Positions 37,061 through 45,858 of a DNA stretch of 64,000 bases are shown one piece after another. A program made the translations under genes and the position numbers. Under the pieces are notes generated by a model. It had not been told where the DNA came from, did not search any database, and saw nothing but the letters and a program-made list of their open reading frames with translations. Within the stretch, counting starts at the first letter, position 1. Each line of letters starts with the position of its first letter. Source of the DNA: Paenibacillus oceani (lineage in GTDB: Bacteria; Bacillota; Bacilli; Paenibacillales; NBRC-103111); the NCBI RefSeq assembly GCF_014705615.1, contig NZ_JACXJA010000005.1, positions 345,370 to 409,369 of the forward strand, in the 5' to 3' direction.

Positions 37061-38395
37061 CTATTTGGCGTTTTTGCTATTGTATTCCTGTATTTTTTTA
37101 AGGGCAGCCTCTTCCGCATTCCGCAATGCGGTGTTCAGATCCGCCTTGTCCAGCGCAATCTGATTGCCGAATGAGACGTACTGGCTGACCAAGGCCGCGT
37201 CATAACCCGCCTTGGCTGGAATCGGAGCGAACTTATTGTAGAATATCGCGTTCCAGTTCCGGTCCTTGTACGGCGATTCTTTGCCAAGCTCCTTACGGAT
37301 CGAATCGCTTTGCAGCACCGGCATAATTCCTTTGCGGGCCAATTCGCTCTGGAATTCGTCAGAGATCATATATTTTAGCACTTCCGCAGCGGCTTCTTTA
37401 TTACGCGCCATGTTCGTAATACCAAAGTAAGACGGGTACGACTGCGTTCCGATTCCTTTCTCCACGGTCGGGAACGAGACGATGTCCCAGTTAAGCGATT
37501 TCAGTTCCTGCTCCCATACATAGATCAAGCTTGACAAGTAACCGTACATTCCGACGGATTGTTCTTTGACAAACATGTTGATATCCGGGATTTTGTTCAG
37601 TTTTTTCATGCCATCCAAATATCCGGGAACACGCATCGGATCGAGATAGTAGGTCTGGAAATATTTTTTCCACCGGTCGTCCTTATTGATTGTCGGTGTG
37701 TCCGTTTGAATATCCGCATTTGGAATCGACAGCGGGTTCATCCGCATCATATGCGACGGCGAATGGGTGAATCCAAAATACTGGGTGTCGCCCTCGGTCC
37801 GGGTCAGCTTACGGGACAAGTCAACCATTTCACTCCAGGTAATACCGTCCTTCGGATAAGGAACCCCGAACTTGTCAAACAGTGTTTTGTTATAGTACAT
37901 GATCAGATTATTTGTAAATACGGGAATTCCGTAAAGCTTGCCGCCCGAAGCTTGCTTGACCGCATCAACAACTGTAGGGTCAAGCCGGTTCAGATCGATT
38001 TTTTGCGACTTGATCAGCTCCGTCATATCGTACTGAATACCCGCAGGGAATGCGTTCGCCTCGAAATTGCCGATCGACTGGAAGAAAATATCGAATCTGG
38101 TGCCGTTCGCAATTAAATCCTCGAGCTGAGTGCCCGCACCTGCCCGCTGAATATATTTAATCGTCCAGTTCGGAAACTTTTTACGTATCGAATTACCGAA
38201 CCGGTAATCGAAGCTTTCAACAGGGTCGCCGTTGTTGGAGTAAAACACGATTTCGGCAGGTTCTTTCGTGATATCGACGGCAGGGACTTCTTTACCGCCC
38301 GAATCAGCTCCTTCCGTACCGCTATTCCCGCAGGAAGCCAGCAGTACCATGCTCAGTGCAGCGGCCGTCAACGTTGTAAACGATTTACCTCTCAT
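37061..38395 (-). CDS. Extracellular solute-binding lipoprotein (ABC family 1)
   Basis: A sugar-type ABC solute-binding protein (444 aa). A lipobox (MVLLASC, Cys22) follows a signal peptide, then a Gly/Ser-rich linker and the family 1 fold: EIVFYSNNGDPVESF, GKLYGIPVFTNNLIMYYNK and ITWSEMVDLSRKL are characteristic. GGGGG is 8 nt before the ATG. No permease or ATPase genes are adjacent, so it is an orphan that must use distant partners. It is divergent from a LacI regulator that probably controls it, with a palindromic operator between them. Confidence 0.9.
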   Translation of the reverse strand: MRGKSFTTLTAAALSMVLLASCGNSGTEGADSGGKEVPAVDITKEPAEIVFYSNNGDPVESFDYRFGNSIRKKFPNWTIKYIQRAGAGTQLEDLIANGTRFDIFFQSIGNFEANAFPAGIQYDMTELIKSQKIDLNRLDPTVVDAVKQASGGKLYGIPVFTNNLIMYYNKTLFDKFGVPYPKDGITWSEMVDLSRKLTRTEGDTQYFGFTHSPSHMMRMNPLSIPNADIQTDTPTINKDDRWKKYFQTYYLDPMRVPGYLDGMKKLNKIPDINMFVKEQSVGMYGYLSSLIYVWEQELKSLNWDIVSFPTVEKGIGTQSYPSYFGITNMARNKEAAAEVLKYMISDEFQSELARKGIMPVLQSDSIRKELGKESPYKDRNWNAIFYNKFAPIPAKAGYDAALVSQYVSFGNQIALDKADLNTALRNAEEAALKKIQEYNSKNAK

Positions 38396-38844
38396 TCCAA
38401 TTACCCCCTATACCTATTGATTTGATTTGTTGCAACTGTCTGAAGAAGAACTACAATAGAAATCGATTTCCATAGAAGTGAGGCTTGCCCTTGCAAATAT
38501 ACCTCGCGCCAATAATGAGTTGTCACCGTTGGATGCAGACACCAGCTGCCCGAAGTTAGCATGCGCTTTCAACCCATTGACGATCGCAACGATTCGATTC
38601 TGGACGTCACTCCTCTCTCTCGAAGCGGCAAGTTACTCGAGCAAGCATTCTTGCAAGCTGATTTGACTCCCCTCCGTTCCTCTTATTCCCATAATAAAGC
38701 GATTACATGTAATTGTAAAGAGAATACTTAATATTTTTGTATTAATGTAACTATTACATAAATTACGCAACTTTTAATATGCATCATTCCATGTTACAAT
38801 ATCGATATACAGCTGCGTATAACTCATATGGAAGGAATACGATT
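38396..38844. promoter_or_regulatory. Divergent control region between solute-binding gene and LacI gene
   Basis: A 450-bp AT-rich region without a convincing gene. It contains the perfect palindrome GAAATCGATTTC (38459-38470), with the central CG typical of LacI-family operators, and a second palindrome ATTACATGTAAT (38702-38713). A short frame at 38478-38666 has no ribosome site or similarity and was not called. Confidence 0.55.
38459..38470. promoter_or_regulatory. Candidate LacI-family operator
   Basis: A 12-bp perfect palindrome GAAATCGATTTC, 64 bp upstream of the solute-binding-protein start and centred on CG as in LacI/PurR-type operators. A near copy lies upstream of the beta-helix gene (33741). 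Confidence 0.55.
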
Positions 38845-39834
38845 ATGGCCACTTTAAAAGATATCGCTCATGCTGCCGGAGTTACGACGGCGACCGTTTC
38901 CCGGGCGCTGAACAACGAACCCGGCGTCAAGGAAAGCACTCGTCTCAAAATAATTGGGTTGGCTAAAGAAATGAATTACGTCTCCAGCTTATCCGCCAAA
39001 CTGAAGTCCGAATCTCATTTGAGCAGCATCGGGATTATTTGGTCTCCGCCTGCAGGGCTGTTTTTCAACCATTTATGCAACGAGATTCAGCAGCAGGCTT
39101 CCAAACGCGGACATTATACGCTAGTTTCGTTTGCGCCGCCGGATGAAGCGATGCGACATTTTAACGACCATCATATCGAGAATATTGTGTTTTGGGCAGG
39201 TTCGGGCTGGACGCCGAGTCTAGGTTTTTTACATGAGAAACAGCGGTTCGAGGGAACCATGCTTGTTATGGGCGGCGCGAGCGCAGAAAATTCCCATCGA
39301 CTCGGGATCGATCGGAAGGAGGCGATCATGAAGGCGGTCGAGCATTTGGCAGAGCTTGGCCATAAACGGATCGCTTACATTGGGAGATCGTCAGATAAGT
39401 TTATGGGGTATACGATGGGGCTGCTGGAGCATCGGCTGACATATGATCCGGATTATATTATTAATTCCTTGTCCGACCCTACGGCGGAACAGCAAGTTCT
39501 GAGAGTGCTAGGCAAAGAAGCGGGCTTCAGGCCAACGGCCTTTATAGTCGACAGCCACGGCGTCCTGATTGAATTCAATCATCTGATACGCAAGCTTGGG
39601 CTTCGCGTCCCGATAGATTTGTCGGTGGTCGCGTACGAGAGCATTCCCGAAATGACGAAGCTGTTTGAAGTTCCGCTCACCTCCATCGGACCGGGCATTC
39701 ACCAGATGGCGGAACAGGTGATCTCGATCCTGCTGGACGAATCCGCATCCGTTCCCGAAGGCGAATATGTTGATCGTATGCTGTCTTGCGAGTTGATCGT
39801 CGGCCAGTCCGCGGCACCTCCTGCCGATGCCTAG
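38845..39834 (+). CDS. LacI family transcriptional regulator
   Basis: A LacI/GalR repressor (329 aa). The N-terminal helix-turn-helix ATLKDIAHAAGVTTATVSRA with ALNNEPGVKESTRLKI hinge-side sequence is followed by a periplasmic-binding-like effector domain (LGIDRKEAIMKAVEHLAELG, HKRIAYIGRSSD). The start ATG has GGAAGGA 8 nt upstream. The effector is unknown; the neighbouring solute-binding gene suggests a sugar or oligosaccharide. It is inserted between fur and spoIIM relative to Bacillus. Confidence 0.93.
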   Translation: MATLKDIAHAAGVTTATVSRALNNEPGVKESTRLKIIGLAKEMNYVSSLSAKLKSESHLSSIGIIWSPPAGLFFNHLCNEIQQQASKRGHYTLVSFAPPDEAMRHFNDHHIENIVFWAGSGWTPSLGFLHEKQRFEGTMLVMGGASAENSHRLGIDRKEAIMKAVEHLAELGHKRIAYIGRSSDKFMGYTMGLLEHRLTYDPDYIINSLSDPTAEQQVLRVLGKEAGFRPTAFIVDSHGVLIEFNHLIRKLGLRVPIDLSVVAYESIPEMTKLFEVPLTSIGPGIHQMAEQVISILLDESASVPEGEYVDRMLSCELIVGQSAAPPADA

Positions 39835-39867
39835 CGGTCCTTCCGAAAAATAACGGAAAGTCGTGAG

Positions 39868-40509
39868 TCATCCGGCTTCGGCGATCAGCATCGGAGCTAC
39901 CCACTTGATCATCACCGGCGACATGTAGGCTTCGAACATAGCGGCACCGAAGAGCAAGGCAGCCATACATAGCGTAAGGGACGTATAGCGGACGAACGTC
40001 GGATACAACGTGCCCCGTTTTTGGGCAAACCTGTTTTTGACGAGATATAGGGAGAAGGCGCAAGCGGAGACGCTGCACAAGACGAGCGCGGGAATCACGA
40101 TCAGATTTTGGGGAGCGATCGAGACGAACGCGAACAGCATCCCTTTCCACGACAGCTGGCCGACCAAATATCCGACCGAGAACCCGACCAGCACGCCCTT
40201 CAAAAAGTCGAGCAAAAATATAAACGGAAGTCCGATCACGGACAATCCCAATATCCATATGAGCCCGATCCATTTCAGATGAAGCGAGATCGAATCGCGG
40301 AACGTCGTCTGGCCTCCGAGCTCGTCTCCCTGATGGACGATCTGAATAAAGCTGTTGACATGCCGCGCCATCTCCTCCTTCTGACCCGGCGACAGCGCGC
40401 CGACCATCAGCGCACCGAAAATGACGCCCATGACGAACAATACGGAGACAAACAAATACAACGGCAAATGTTCCTTCATATACAACCGCATCCGGTAGTT
40501 CCAGTTCAT
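39868..40509 (-). CDS. spoIIM: Stage II sporulation protein M
   Basis: SpoIIM (213 aa), a polytopic membrane protein (about five helices, DUF95 fold) of the SpoIIDMP engulfment machine that remodels septal peptidoglycan. FVMGVIFGALMVGAL, LDFLKGVLVGFSVGYLVGQL and SIAPQNLIVIPALVL are typical. The ATG at 40509 has GGGGAGG 8 nt upstream; the frame is open to 40557 without a better site. It lies near nudF and fur, as in Bacillus. Confidence 0.93.
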   Translation of the reverse strand: MNWNYRMRLYMKEHLPLYLFVSVLFVMGVIFGALMVGALSPGQKEEMARHVNSFIQIVHQGDELGGQTTFRDSISLHLKWIGLIWILGLSVIGLPFIFLLDFLKGVLVGFSVGYLVGQLSWKGMLFAFVSIAPQNLIVIPALVLCSVSACAFSLYLVKNRFAQKRGTLYPTFVRYTSLTLCMAALLFGAAMFEAYMSPVMIKWVAPMLIAEAG

Positions 40510-40595
40510 GACGGCTTCCTCCCCTTGTCCAGCTCGATTCATTCTATGAACCGGCAAGGAAAACTATGACTGAACTCTACGAAAAGAAGGTATCG

Positions 40596-41768
40596 TTAAC
40601 GCGACACCTTGCCGTATTTCCCTCCGCCTCCGACCTGTAAAGCCAGCGTTCCGGCGCGCGCCTGCATCAGATAACCTGCGATCTCGTCTCCCGCCGCTTG
40701 CCGTAGCTCGTCTTCGCCGACCCGGTGCAGGATGTTCATCTCCGTCCCTAATAACTCCAGCAGCCGGGCCAGCTTCTTTTTGCCCAGCCCCGGGATAAAT
40801 TCGAGGGGAACCTGGAACCGGTAAGGCGGATGATGCGCCGCGATGTTCGGCTCGGTCCGGTCGGCGATCGACTGGATGCGGTCCATCACCCCCCTGACGA
40901 TTTTGCCGCTGCCGCAATACAAACACCGCTCGCTCGCCACTTCCCGCTCGTCCAGTACCGATTCGCAGACGCCGCAATACGTCCGGTGGTATTTGCCGAG
41001 CCGCGGGTTCAGCCCGTAATTGGCAGATACTTGGCGTCCGCCTTCCCGGGCGAGCGCCAGTCTGAGTTCCTCGAAGCTCGGCTCAAGCATATCGATCCGG
41101 TTATACTCCCGGCCGATTTTGCCGAGCGAATGCGCATCGGAATTCGTGACGAACGAGTACCGGTCGAGCTCCGACAGGCAGCTCGCCATCTCGGTATCGG
41201 CAGATAAGCCGAGCTCCACCGCGGCAAGCCGATCCGGATCGAGCATATTGTCCAGCCGGGTCGTCGCGCTGCCGTATACGCTTTTGTAAGGCGTAAATAT
41301 ATGAGCCGGGATCAGGAAGCCTCCGCGTCCGACGACTTCGTCCTGCAGATGTCGTGCAGGGACATACAGACGCTGGGAGCTGAGCTGCACGTTTTTCATA
41401 TAAGGCCGCATCCACTCGGTAAACGCCCGCATCGAATCCAGCGTAGGCATATAAGCGAGCAGGTGAGCCGGCCCCATCCCCTCGTCCTTCACTTCGATCT
41501 CGCTGCCCAGCATTACGATCGTCCGGTCATACCGGATGCCCCCGCCCTTCTGCTCCTCCATGTCACCTTTCTCCAAATAAGCCGTAATTTCCTCCTGTAC
41601 CCCCGGCGACTGGCAATCGATGATGCCGATAACCTCGATGCCTTTGCGGTCGGACGCTTCTTTGGCGATATTGTAAAAGGTCAGGTCGCGGCTGCCGCTA
41701 ATTTTGACGGGCGCCCCTTTCTCCGTCCGGCCGATATGAACGTGCAAGTCTACGAAATAAGAATTCAT
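40596..41768 (-). CDS. yqxK: Endonuclease Q family protein (PHP domain, YqxK-like)
   Basis: Endonuclease-Q-like protein (390 aa). The PHP domain begins YFVDLHVHIGRT and includes ITNSDAHSLG-type metal ligands (FVTNSDAHSLGKIG). A zinc finger follows (YCGVCESV ... CLYCGSGKIV), then a helix-hairpin-helix segment FIPGLGKKKLARLLELLG. EndoQ enzymes nick DNA at deaminated bases. The ATG overlaps the nudF stop by 4 bp, so the two are coupled, tying together nucleotide sanitation and base-damage repair. Confidence 0.9.
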   Translation of the reverse strand: MNSYFVDLHVHIGRTEKGAPVKISGSRDLTFYNIAKEASDRKGIEVIGIIDCQSPGVQEEITAYLEKGDMEEQKGGGIRYDRTIVMLGSEIEVKDEGMGPAHLLAYMPTLDSMRAFTEWMRPYMKNVQLSSQRLYVPARHLQDEVVGRGGFLIPAHIFTPYKSVYGSATTRLDNMLDPDRLAAVELGLSADTEMASCLSELDRYSFVTNSDAHSLGKIGREYNRIDMLEPSFEELRLALAREGGRQVSANYGLNPRLGKYHRTYCGVCESVLDEREVASERCLYCGSGKIVRGVMDRIQSIADRTEPNIAAHHPPYRFQVPLEFIPGLGKKKLARLLELLGTEMNILHRVGEDELRQAAGDEIAGYLMQARAGTLALQVGGGGKYGKVSR

Positions 41769-42319
41769 AGCGTATACGAACCCGTCAGCCGGTGAAGCTG
41801 CCAGGCGTATACGGCGGCGATCGTCTTGGCGTCGCTGATCCGCCCTTCCGCGATATACCGTTTGGCCGTCTCCAGTGAAATCACTTCGCAGTCGAGAAAC
41901 TCGTCCTCGTCCGGATTCGCTTCGCCCGCCGATAGCCGATCCGCCACGAACAGATGCAGAATCTCGTCGGCAAAGCCGGGCGACGTATAAAAGGAACTTA
42001 CCGGCCTCACCTCATCGCACCGGTAGCCGGTCTCCTCCTCCAGCTCCCGCTTCGCCGCCTCCATCAAATCTTCGCCCTGCTCCAGCTTGCCTGCCGGTAT
42101 CTCCACCTGGCTTCGTCCCAGCGCCTTGCGGTACTGTTCGACGACGATCATCTTGTCGTCCTTGATTGCCAGCACCGCCACAGCTCCGGGATGCTTCACG
42201 ACTTCCCGCGTCGCTGTCTCCCCGTTCGGCAGGCGGACATGATCGACTTGGAGAGAGATCACTTTCCCTTGAAAGATGGGCTCCGTTTTTATCGTGATTT
42301 CCTCGTATTTGTTATTCAT
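41765..42319 (-). CDS. nudF: ADP-ribose pyrophosphatase (NUDIX)
   Basis: A NUDIX hydrolase (184 aa) cleaving ADP-ribose to AMP and ribose 5-phosphate. The NUDIX box is complete at residues 77-99 (GKLEQGEDLMEAAKRELEEE then TGY). VVKHPGAVAVLAI and SSFYTSPGFADE are specific for the ADPRase subfamily. The start ATG 42319 is 9 nt after GGGAG; an ATG two codons upstream is too close to it. It is coupled to the endonuclease Q gene. Confidence 0.94.
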   Translation of the reverse strand: MNNKYEEITIKTEPIFQGKVISLQVDHVRLPNGETATREVVKHPGAVAVLAIKDDKMIVVEQYRKALGRSQVEIPAGKLEQGEDLMEAAKRELEEETGYRCDEVRPVSSFYTSPGFADEILHLFVADRLSAGEANPDEDEFLDCEVISLETAKRYIAEGRISDAKTIAAVYAWQLHRLTGSYTL

Positions 42320-42434
42320 TTTCATTCACTCCCGATTCTCGGTTCGAATTCGCACCGGATGCATGGCATAGCTTGTCCCATCGGTGCATACATTTGAAAG
42401 TATACCAGACTTTCATTCGGAAGAAGAGGACGGG

Positions 42435-42668
42435 ATGAAGATGAAAAGTTATGTAAGCGAGACACAACTTCGCATGGTTGGCAAGGGCTGGGAGATCCGC
42501 GAACGGCTGCGCAAGCTGAAAGAATCGGCCGGAGGGCCGGCGGAGCTCGCTACTCTTCTGCCGCAGTTGATCGGCGAGTGTGGACAAGCCGAGCCCCTAC
42601 GCGGGCGGCAGCGCACACAGCCGCAAAAAATGGCGGATCGTCGCGTAATCCCTTTCCCATCGTTCTGA
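42435..42668 (+). CDS. mciZ: MciZ-like Z-ring inhibitor peptide, extended
   Basis: A small protein (77 aa) whose N-terminal part contains LRMVGKGWEIRERLRKLKES, closely resembling the VGKAWEIRAKL core of Bacillus MciZ, a sporulation-specific peptide that caps FtsZ filaments. Bacillus mciZ lies next to nudF too. The frame continues about 35 residues beyond the usual MciZ length, and that tail is antisense to the end of the DUF3866 gene (119 bp overlap), so it may be read-through of a lost stop. AGAGG lies 5 nt before the ATG; ATG 42441 is an alternative. Confidence 0.75.
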   Translation: MKMKSYVSETQLRMVGKGWEIRERLRKLKESAGGPAELATLLPQLIGECGQAEPLRGRQRTQPQKMADRRVIPFPSF

Positions 42669-43701
42669 TTTCCTCCGGATACAGACTCAGCCGGTCCCCG
42701 ATCTCCTCCAGCCGGACCCCGGACACCCGGACAATCTCATGGCGGCTGGCGCAGCCCGAGCGCTCCAGCTGACGTTCCAGCAACTCTCTCTGCTCCGCAT
42801 CGTCCAGCTCAGGCAGCGGAACGGTCGCGCGGGCCAAGGTCAGCTTGCCGAGCGTCTCCAGCAGATGGTGACTGATCCCGCGATGACGTGCCCGCGAGTC
42901 GGCAAAGCTGATCCGCGGTATTACGACCGGCTCTCCGCCCAGCGCACATACCGCATGAATCAGCTCGGCCATCTCCGTCGCCGTATGGCCGTACGGCGTC
43001 CCGGTTCCTGCGATGCCCGGCCCCATCACCGCAATCGCGATATCCGCCCGCTGGACGTGACGCGCCGCGAGCAGTGCCGTATATTTATTGACCGCCTCCA
43101 GATCTCCGCCATACGCATGCCCGTAGGTGACCGTCCCTGCCAGCCAGCCGAGGCCGTTAAGCCGTGAAACATGCCGGCTATAGCCAAGCGGAAGCGCTCC
43201 TCCGTCGGACATCACGTACGATACGCGCAAGGCACGGCAATCCGGTCCGCCCTCCAAACGAATCCAGGACAGGGCGATCGGCAGCATGCTGTGCAGCTCC
43301 CCGATTAATACCGGCATTCCATCGAGCGAACGCGGCTCCGCAAATAAGGCATGGTGCGGGCTTTCCGGCTCTTCGACGGACAATACCGCTCGCTGCAGCC
43401 CCGTGTAACGAAGCTTCATCAGGTGCCCTTTACCCAACCGGCCGTAAGCCGGATCAGTGACTACCCGATCGTCCGCTCCGTCAGTTATGTCGATGACAAA
43501 GTGGTATCCTCCGCTGCCGAGCCCCAGCTCTACCGCGGTAGTGTTCAGTTTCACGCGGTCTCCTTCCTTCAGCTTCGGTAAAGTATCCGTATAATGAATG
43601 GCGGACTGCCTGTGCCCGTCGTCCGTTAACACCTCCGCCTCCTGAATGCCGTGGCGCTCGCGGATAATCCGTACGACGCTCCCCTTTTTCCATCGAATCA
43701 T
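42550..43701 (-). CDS. DUF3866 family protein
   Basis: A 383-residue protein with the DUF3866 pattern: an N-terminal IRWKKGSVVRIIRERHG barrel-like segment, HYTDTLPKLKEGDRVKLNTT, VLIGELHSMLPIALSWIR and VMGPGIAGTGTPYGHT. The function is unknown; it is conserved near nudF in Paenibacillaceae and Bacilli. The ATG at 43701 follows GGGAGGG by 5 nt. The 3' end overlaps the convergent mciZ-like gene. Confidence 0.82.
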   Translation of the reverse strand: MIRWKKGSVVRIIRERHGIQEAEVLTDDGHRQSAIHYTDTLPKLKEGDRVKLNTTAVELGLGSGGYHFVIDITDGADDRVVTDPAYGRLGKGHLMKLRYTGLQRAVLSVEEPESPHHALFAEPRSLDGMPVLIGELHSMLPIALSWIRLEGGPDCRALRVSYVMSDGGALPLGYSRHVSRLNGLGWLAGTVTYGHAYGGDLEAVNKYTALLAARHVQRADIAIAVMGPGIAGTGTPYGHTATEMAELIHAVCALGGEPVVIPRISFADSRARHRGISHHLLETLGKLTLARATVPLPELDDAEQRELLERQLERSGCASRHEIVRVSGVRLEEIGDRLSLYPEEIRTMGKGLRDDPPFFAAVCAAARVGARLVHTRRSTAAEE

Positions 43702-43803
43702 ACTTTCCCTCCCGGCTGGCCGCAACCTCAGCGTTATGATTTATCCTATGACCTCCCGTTGTTTTCATGAACGTCCTCTTCCGGCCTGGTTAACGGACAT
43801 AAG

Positions 43804-43833
43804 AAAAAAACCGCCTTCCTGATCCGAAGACGG
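43804..43833 (-). terminator. Terminator of the NUDIX gene
   Basis: On the minus strand CCGTCTTC pairs with GGAAGGCGG (one G-T) and is followed by seven T, 24 bp past the stop at 43857. Confidence 0.82.
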
Positions 43834-43856
43834 GTAGCGATTATATAGGAAAAGCA

Positions 43857-44510
43857 TCAGTCAGGCGGGAACAGCAAGCGCATCACCGTTCGCATCGATT
43901 CGTTCTCCGGCACCCACAGCCGCAATTCCCGGGGAATAGGAGCCCGCTCCAGCAGTTCGCATCCCAGCTCCATCATTTGTCCAAGCGTCGCGCTTTGCTC
44001 CAGAACCGGCCATCGTTCCACCGGCACGAACAGAATGGCGGCCACATCGTCGTCGGGGTTGATTCGAGCCTCATCCGTCTCTGCGCGATACAGTCCGAAA
44101 TAGACGTAAGGCCCTGTCGGCAAACCCGGCTTGTAAGGCTCGTCCGGATTGCTGCTAGTTATCCTTTGAAGCAGAAACGGCGGAGTTTCGTCTATACAGG
44201 GCACCTGTACAACTTCATCCGTATCCATATTGTGAAAATAAGTGGCGGTTGATGAAAGGAGACGTACATTCGGGTTGCCTAACTCCTCCTGCGCCTCCCT
44301 GAGGGCGCACTCCGCGATCGTCTCGCCGGGCTCTTGACCGCCGCCGACTCCGCCGACCCGCATCACCCGGCCTTCGAGCGCATCCGGGATGCCGTCCGTG
44401 TTCAGCGTAATCGCGACCTTCCCGTCCCGGACCCAGACGACTCCTGCGCAAAACGGCTGATGATCCGTCACTGCCCCCACATGCAAAGATTGCATAAATC
44501 GCTCTGTCAT
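43857..44510 (-). CDS. NUDIX hydrolase
   Basis: A 217-residue NUDIX-fold protein. The box reads GVGGGQEPGETIAECALREA then QEELGN, complete for catalysis (REXXEE with Gln in place of the usual hydrophobic). The substrate is not predictable; FCAGVVWVRDGKVAITLNTD and PTGPYVYFGLYRAE lie on either side. The ATG at 44510 is 9 nt after GGGAG. It is divergent from the beta-lactamase-like gene. Confidence 0.85.
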   Translation of the reverse strand: MTERFMQSLHVGAVTDHQPFCAGVVWVRDGKVAITLNTDGIPDALEGRVMRVGGVGGGQEPGETIAECALREAQEELGNPNVRLLSSTATYFHNMDTDEVVQVPCIDETPPFLLQRITSSNPDEPYKPGLPTGPYVYFGLYRAETDEARINPDDDVAAILFVPVERWPVLEQSATLGQMMELGCELLERAPIPRELRLWVPENESMRTVMRLLFPPD

Positions 44511-44608
44511 CAAACTCCACTCCCGGTCTGATTTATAAAACTGCCTTTTCAGTTTCCCGATTTTCCGATACGATAGGTAAAGAATCCCATTATTTCGAGG
44601 AAACGGAG

Positions 44609-45781
44609 TTGATTCAACAAATGAAGCTGAGAAATGGATCGCCTGAAGACGCGGGCATGTCGTCCGGACGTATCCGACATGTCGAGGGACTCGTGCAACG
44701 ATGGGCGGATACGCAAGTCTCGCAAGCTTTTGTAACCGTCATCGCGCGCAAAGGTTTCATCGTCTCCCATCAAGCGGCAGGCACGACGTCCCCCGGACCG
44801 GATTCGTCCCCGCTGAAGCCGGACACGCTGTTCCCGCTCGCCTCGATCACGAAGCCGATCACCGCAACGGCTGCGATGATTCTCGTCGAGAAAGGCTTGT
44901 TGTCGTTAAGCTTCCCGGTTTCCTATTACATCCCCGAATTCGTCGGAGAAGGCAAACATCAAGTGCTCGTTCATCAGCTCATGACCCATACATCGGGCAT
45001 GCGCAATAACGAGATCGGCGAACATTCGCGCCAGAAGGAGGCGCTTGTCGACATTCCTCCCGCGGACGTCAACCAGCATCCGATGATCCATAAAAAATTG
45101 TTTCTCGGTTATGACGCCCCGTTATGGAAACCGCCGGGAACCGAGATGTCCTACTGCGGCTACGGGGTCGAGCTGCTCGGGGAGATCGTGCGCCGGGTGA
45201 GCGGGCAGACGCTCGAGTCTTTTTGCAGGGAGCATATCTTTACTCCGCTCGAGATGAACGATACTTACTTTACCGTGCCGGAGGCGTTGTATCCCCGGGT
45301 GATCCGGAGACCGGAAGACGCGCCGGGCGGGAGATGGTACCATACACCGGAAGCGATGAGCTCGCCTTCGGCGGCGGGCGGAGCATACTCCACCGCTCTC
45401 GATATCGCCAAATTCGGCCAGATGTTTCTGAACAAAGGCTACTACGGAAACGAGCGGATTCTGGGCGCACCCGCCGTCGCCGAAATGACGCGCAATCATA
45501 TTCCCCACATCTCTTCGACTTACGGCGCACAGTTTTTCAAGGAAGCTTCCTACGGCTACTGCTGGCCGATCAACCATAATAAAAAAGACAGCGGCGACTT
45601 GTTCTCCCCGAAGGCGCTGGTGTGCGGCGGTGCGGGCGGCGTGAATATTACGATCGATCCGCATTATGCCACCGTCCAGGTCATCTTCTCGGTCGAGAGC
45701 AAAAGCAACGACGGTCACAACGTATGGTTTCCTTGTATGAATTTGTTCAACAATGCCGGGATCGCGGCGATTGAAGCGTAG
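44609..45781 (+). CDS. Class C beta-lactamase-like serine hydrolase
   Basis: A serine hydrolase of the beta-lactamase/penicillin-binding fold (390 aa). The nucleophile motif is S79-I-T-K82 in LFPLASITKP; the second motif is YCGYG in MSYCGYGVELLGEI; HQLMTHTSGM and AGGAYSTALDIAKFGQM are family blocks. There is no signal peptide, so a cytoplasmic esterase or peptidase is more likely than antibiotic resistance. The start is TTG, with GAGG 8 nt upstream; the ATG four codons on is less well spaced. Confidence 0.88.
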   Translation: MIQQMKLRNGSPEDAGMSSGRIRHVEGLVQRWADTQVSQAFVTVIARKGFIVSHQAAGTTSPGPDSSPLKPDTLFPLASITKPITATAAMILVEKGLLSLSFPVSYYIPEFVGEGKHQVLVHQLMTHTSGMRNNEIGEHSRQKEALVDIPPADVNQHPMIHKKLFLGYDAPLWKPPGTEMSYCGYGVELLGEIVRRVSGQTLESFCREHIFTPLEMNDTYFTVPEALYPRVIRRPEDAPGGRWYHTPEAMSSPSAAGGAYSTALDIAKFGQMFLNKGYYGNERILGAPAVAEMTRNHIPHISSTYGAQFFKEASYGYCWPINHNKKDSGDLFSPKALVCGGAGGVNITIDPHYATVQVIFSVESKSNDGHNVWFPCMNLFNNAGIAAIEA

Positions 45782-45790
45782 TCCCTTACG

Positions 45791-45825
45791 AAAAAAAGCT
45801 GCCGGTCGCTTCGATCGGCAGCTTG
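45791..45825 (-). terminator. Terminator of the M20 peptidase gene
   Basis: On the minus strand AGCTGCCG and CGGCAGCT surround a loop and are followed by seven T. It lies between two convergent genes and could also weakly serve the plus strand. Confidence 0.85.
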
Positions 45826-45858
45826 TTCTCATGGAGGATGCGGGGGCGCCAAGCCCGG

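Noticed and set aside
38478..38666. A 62-codon plus-strand frame between the solute-binding gene and lacI
   Set aside because: No ribosome site and no similarity; it covers the control region.
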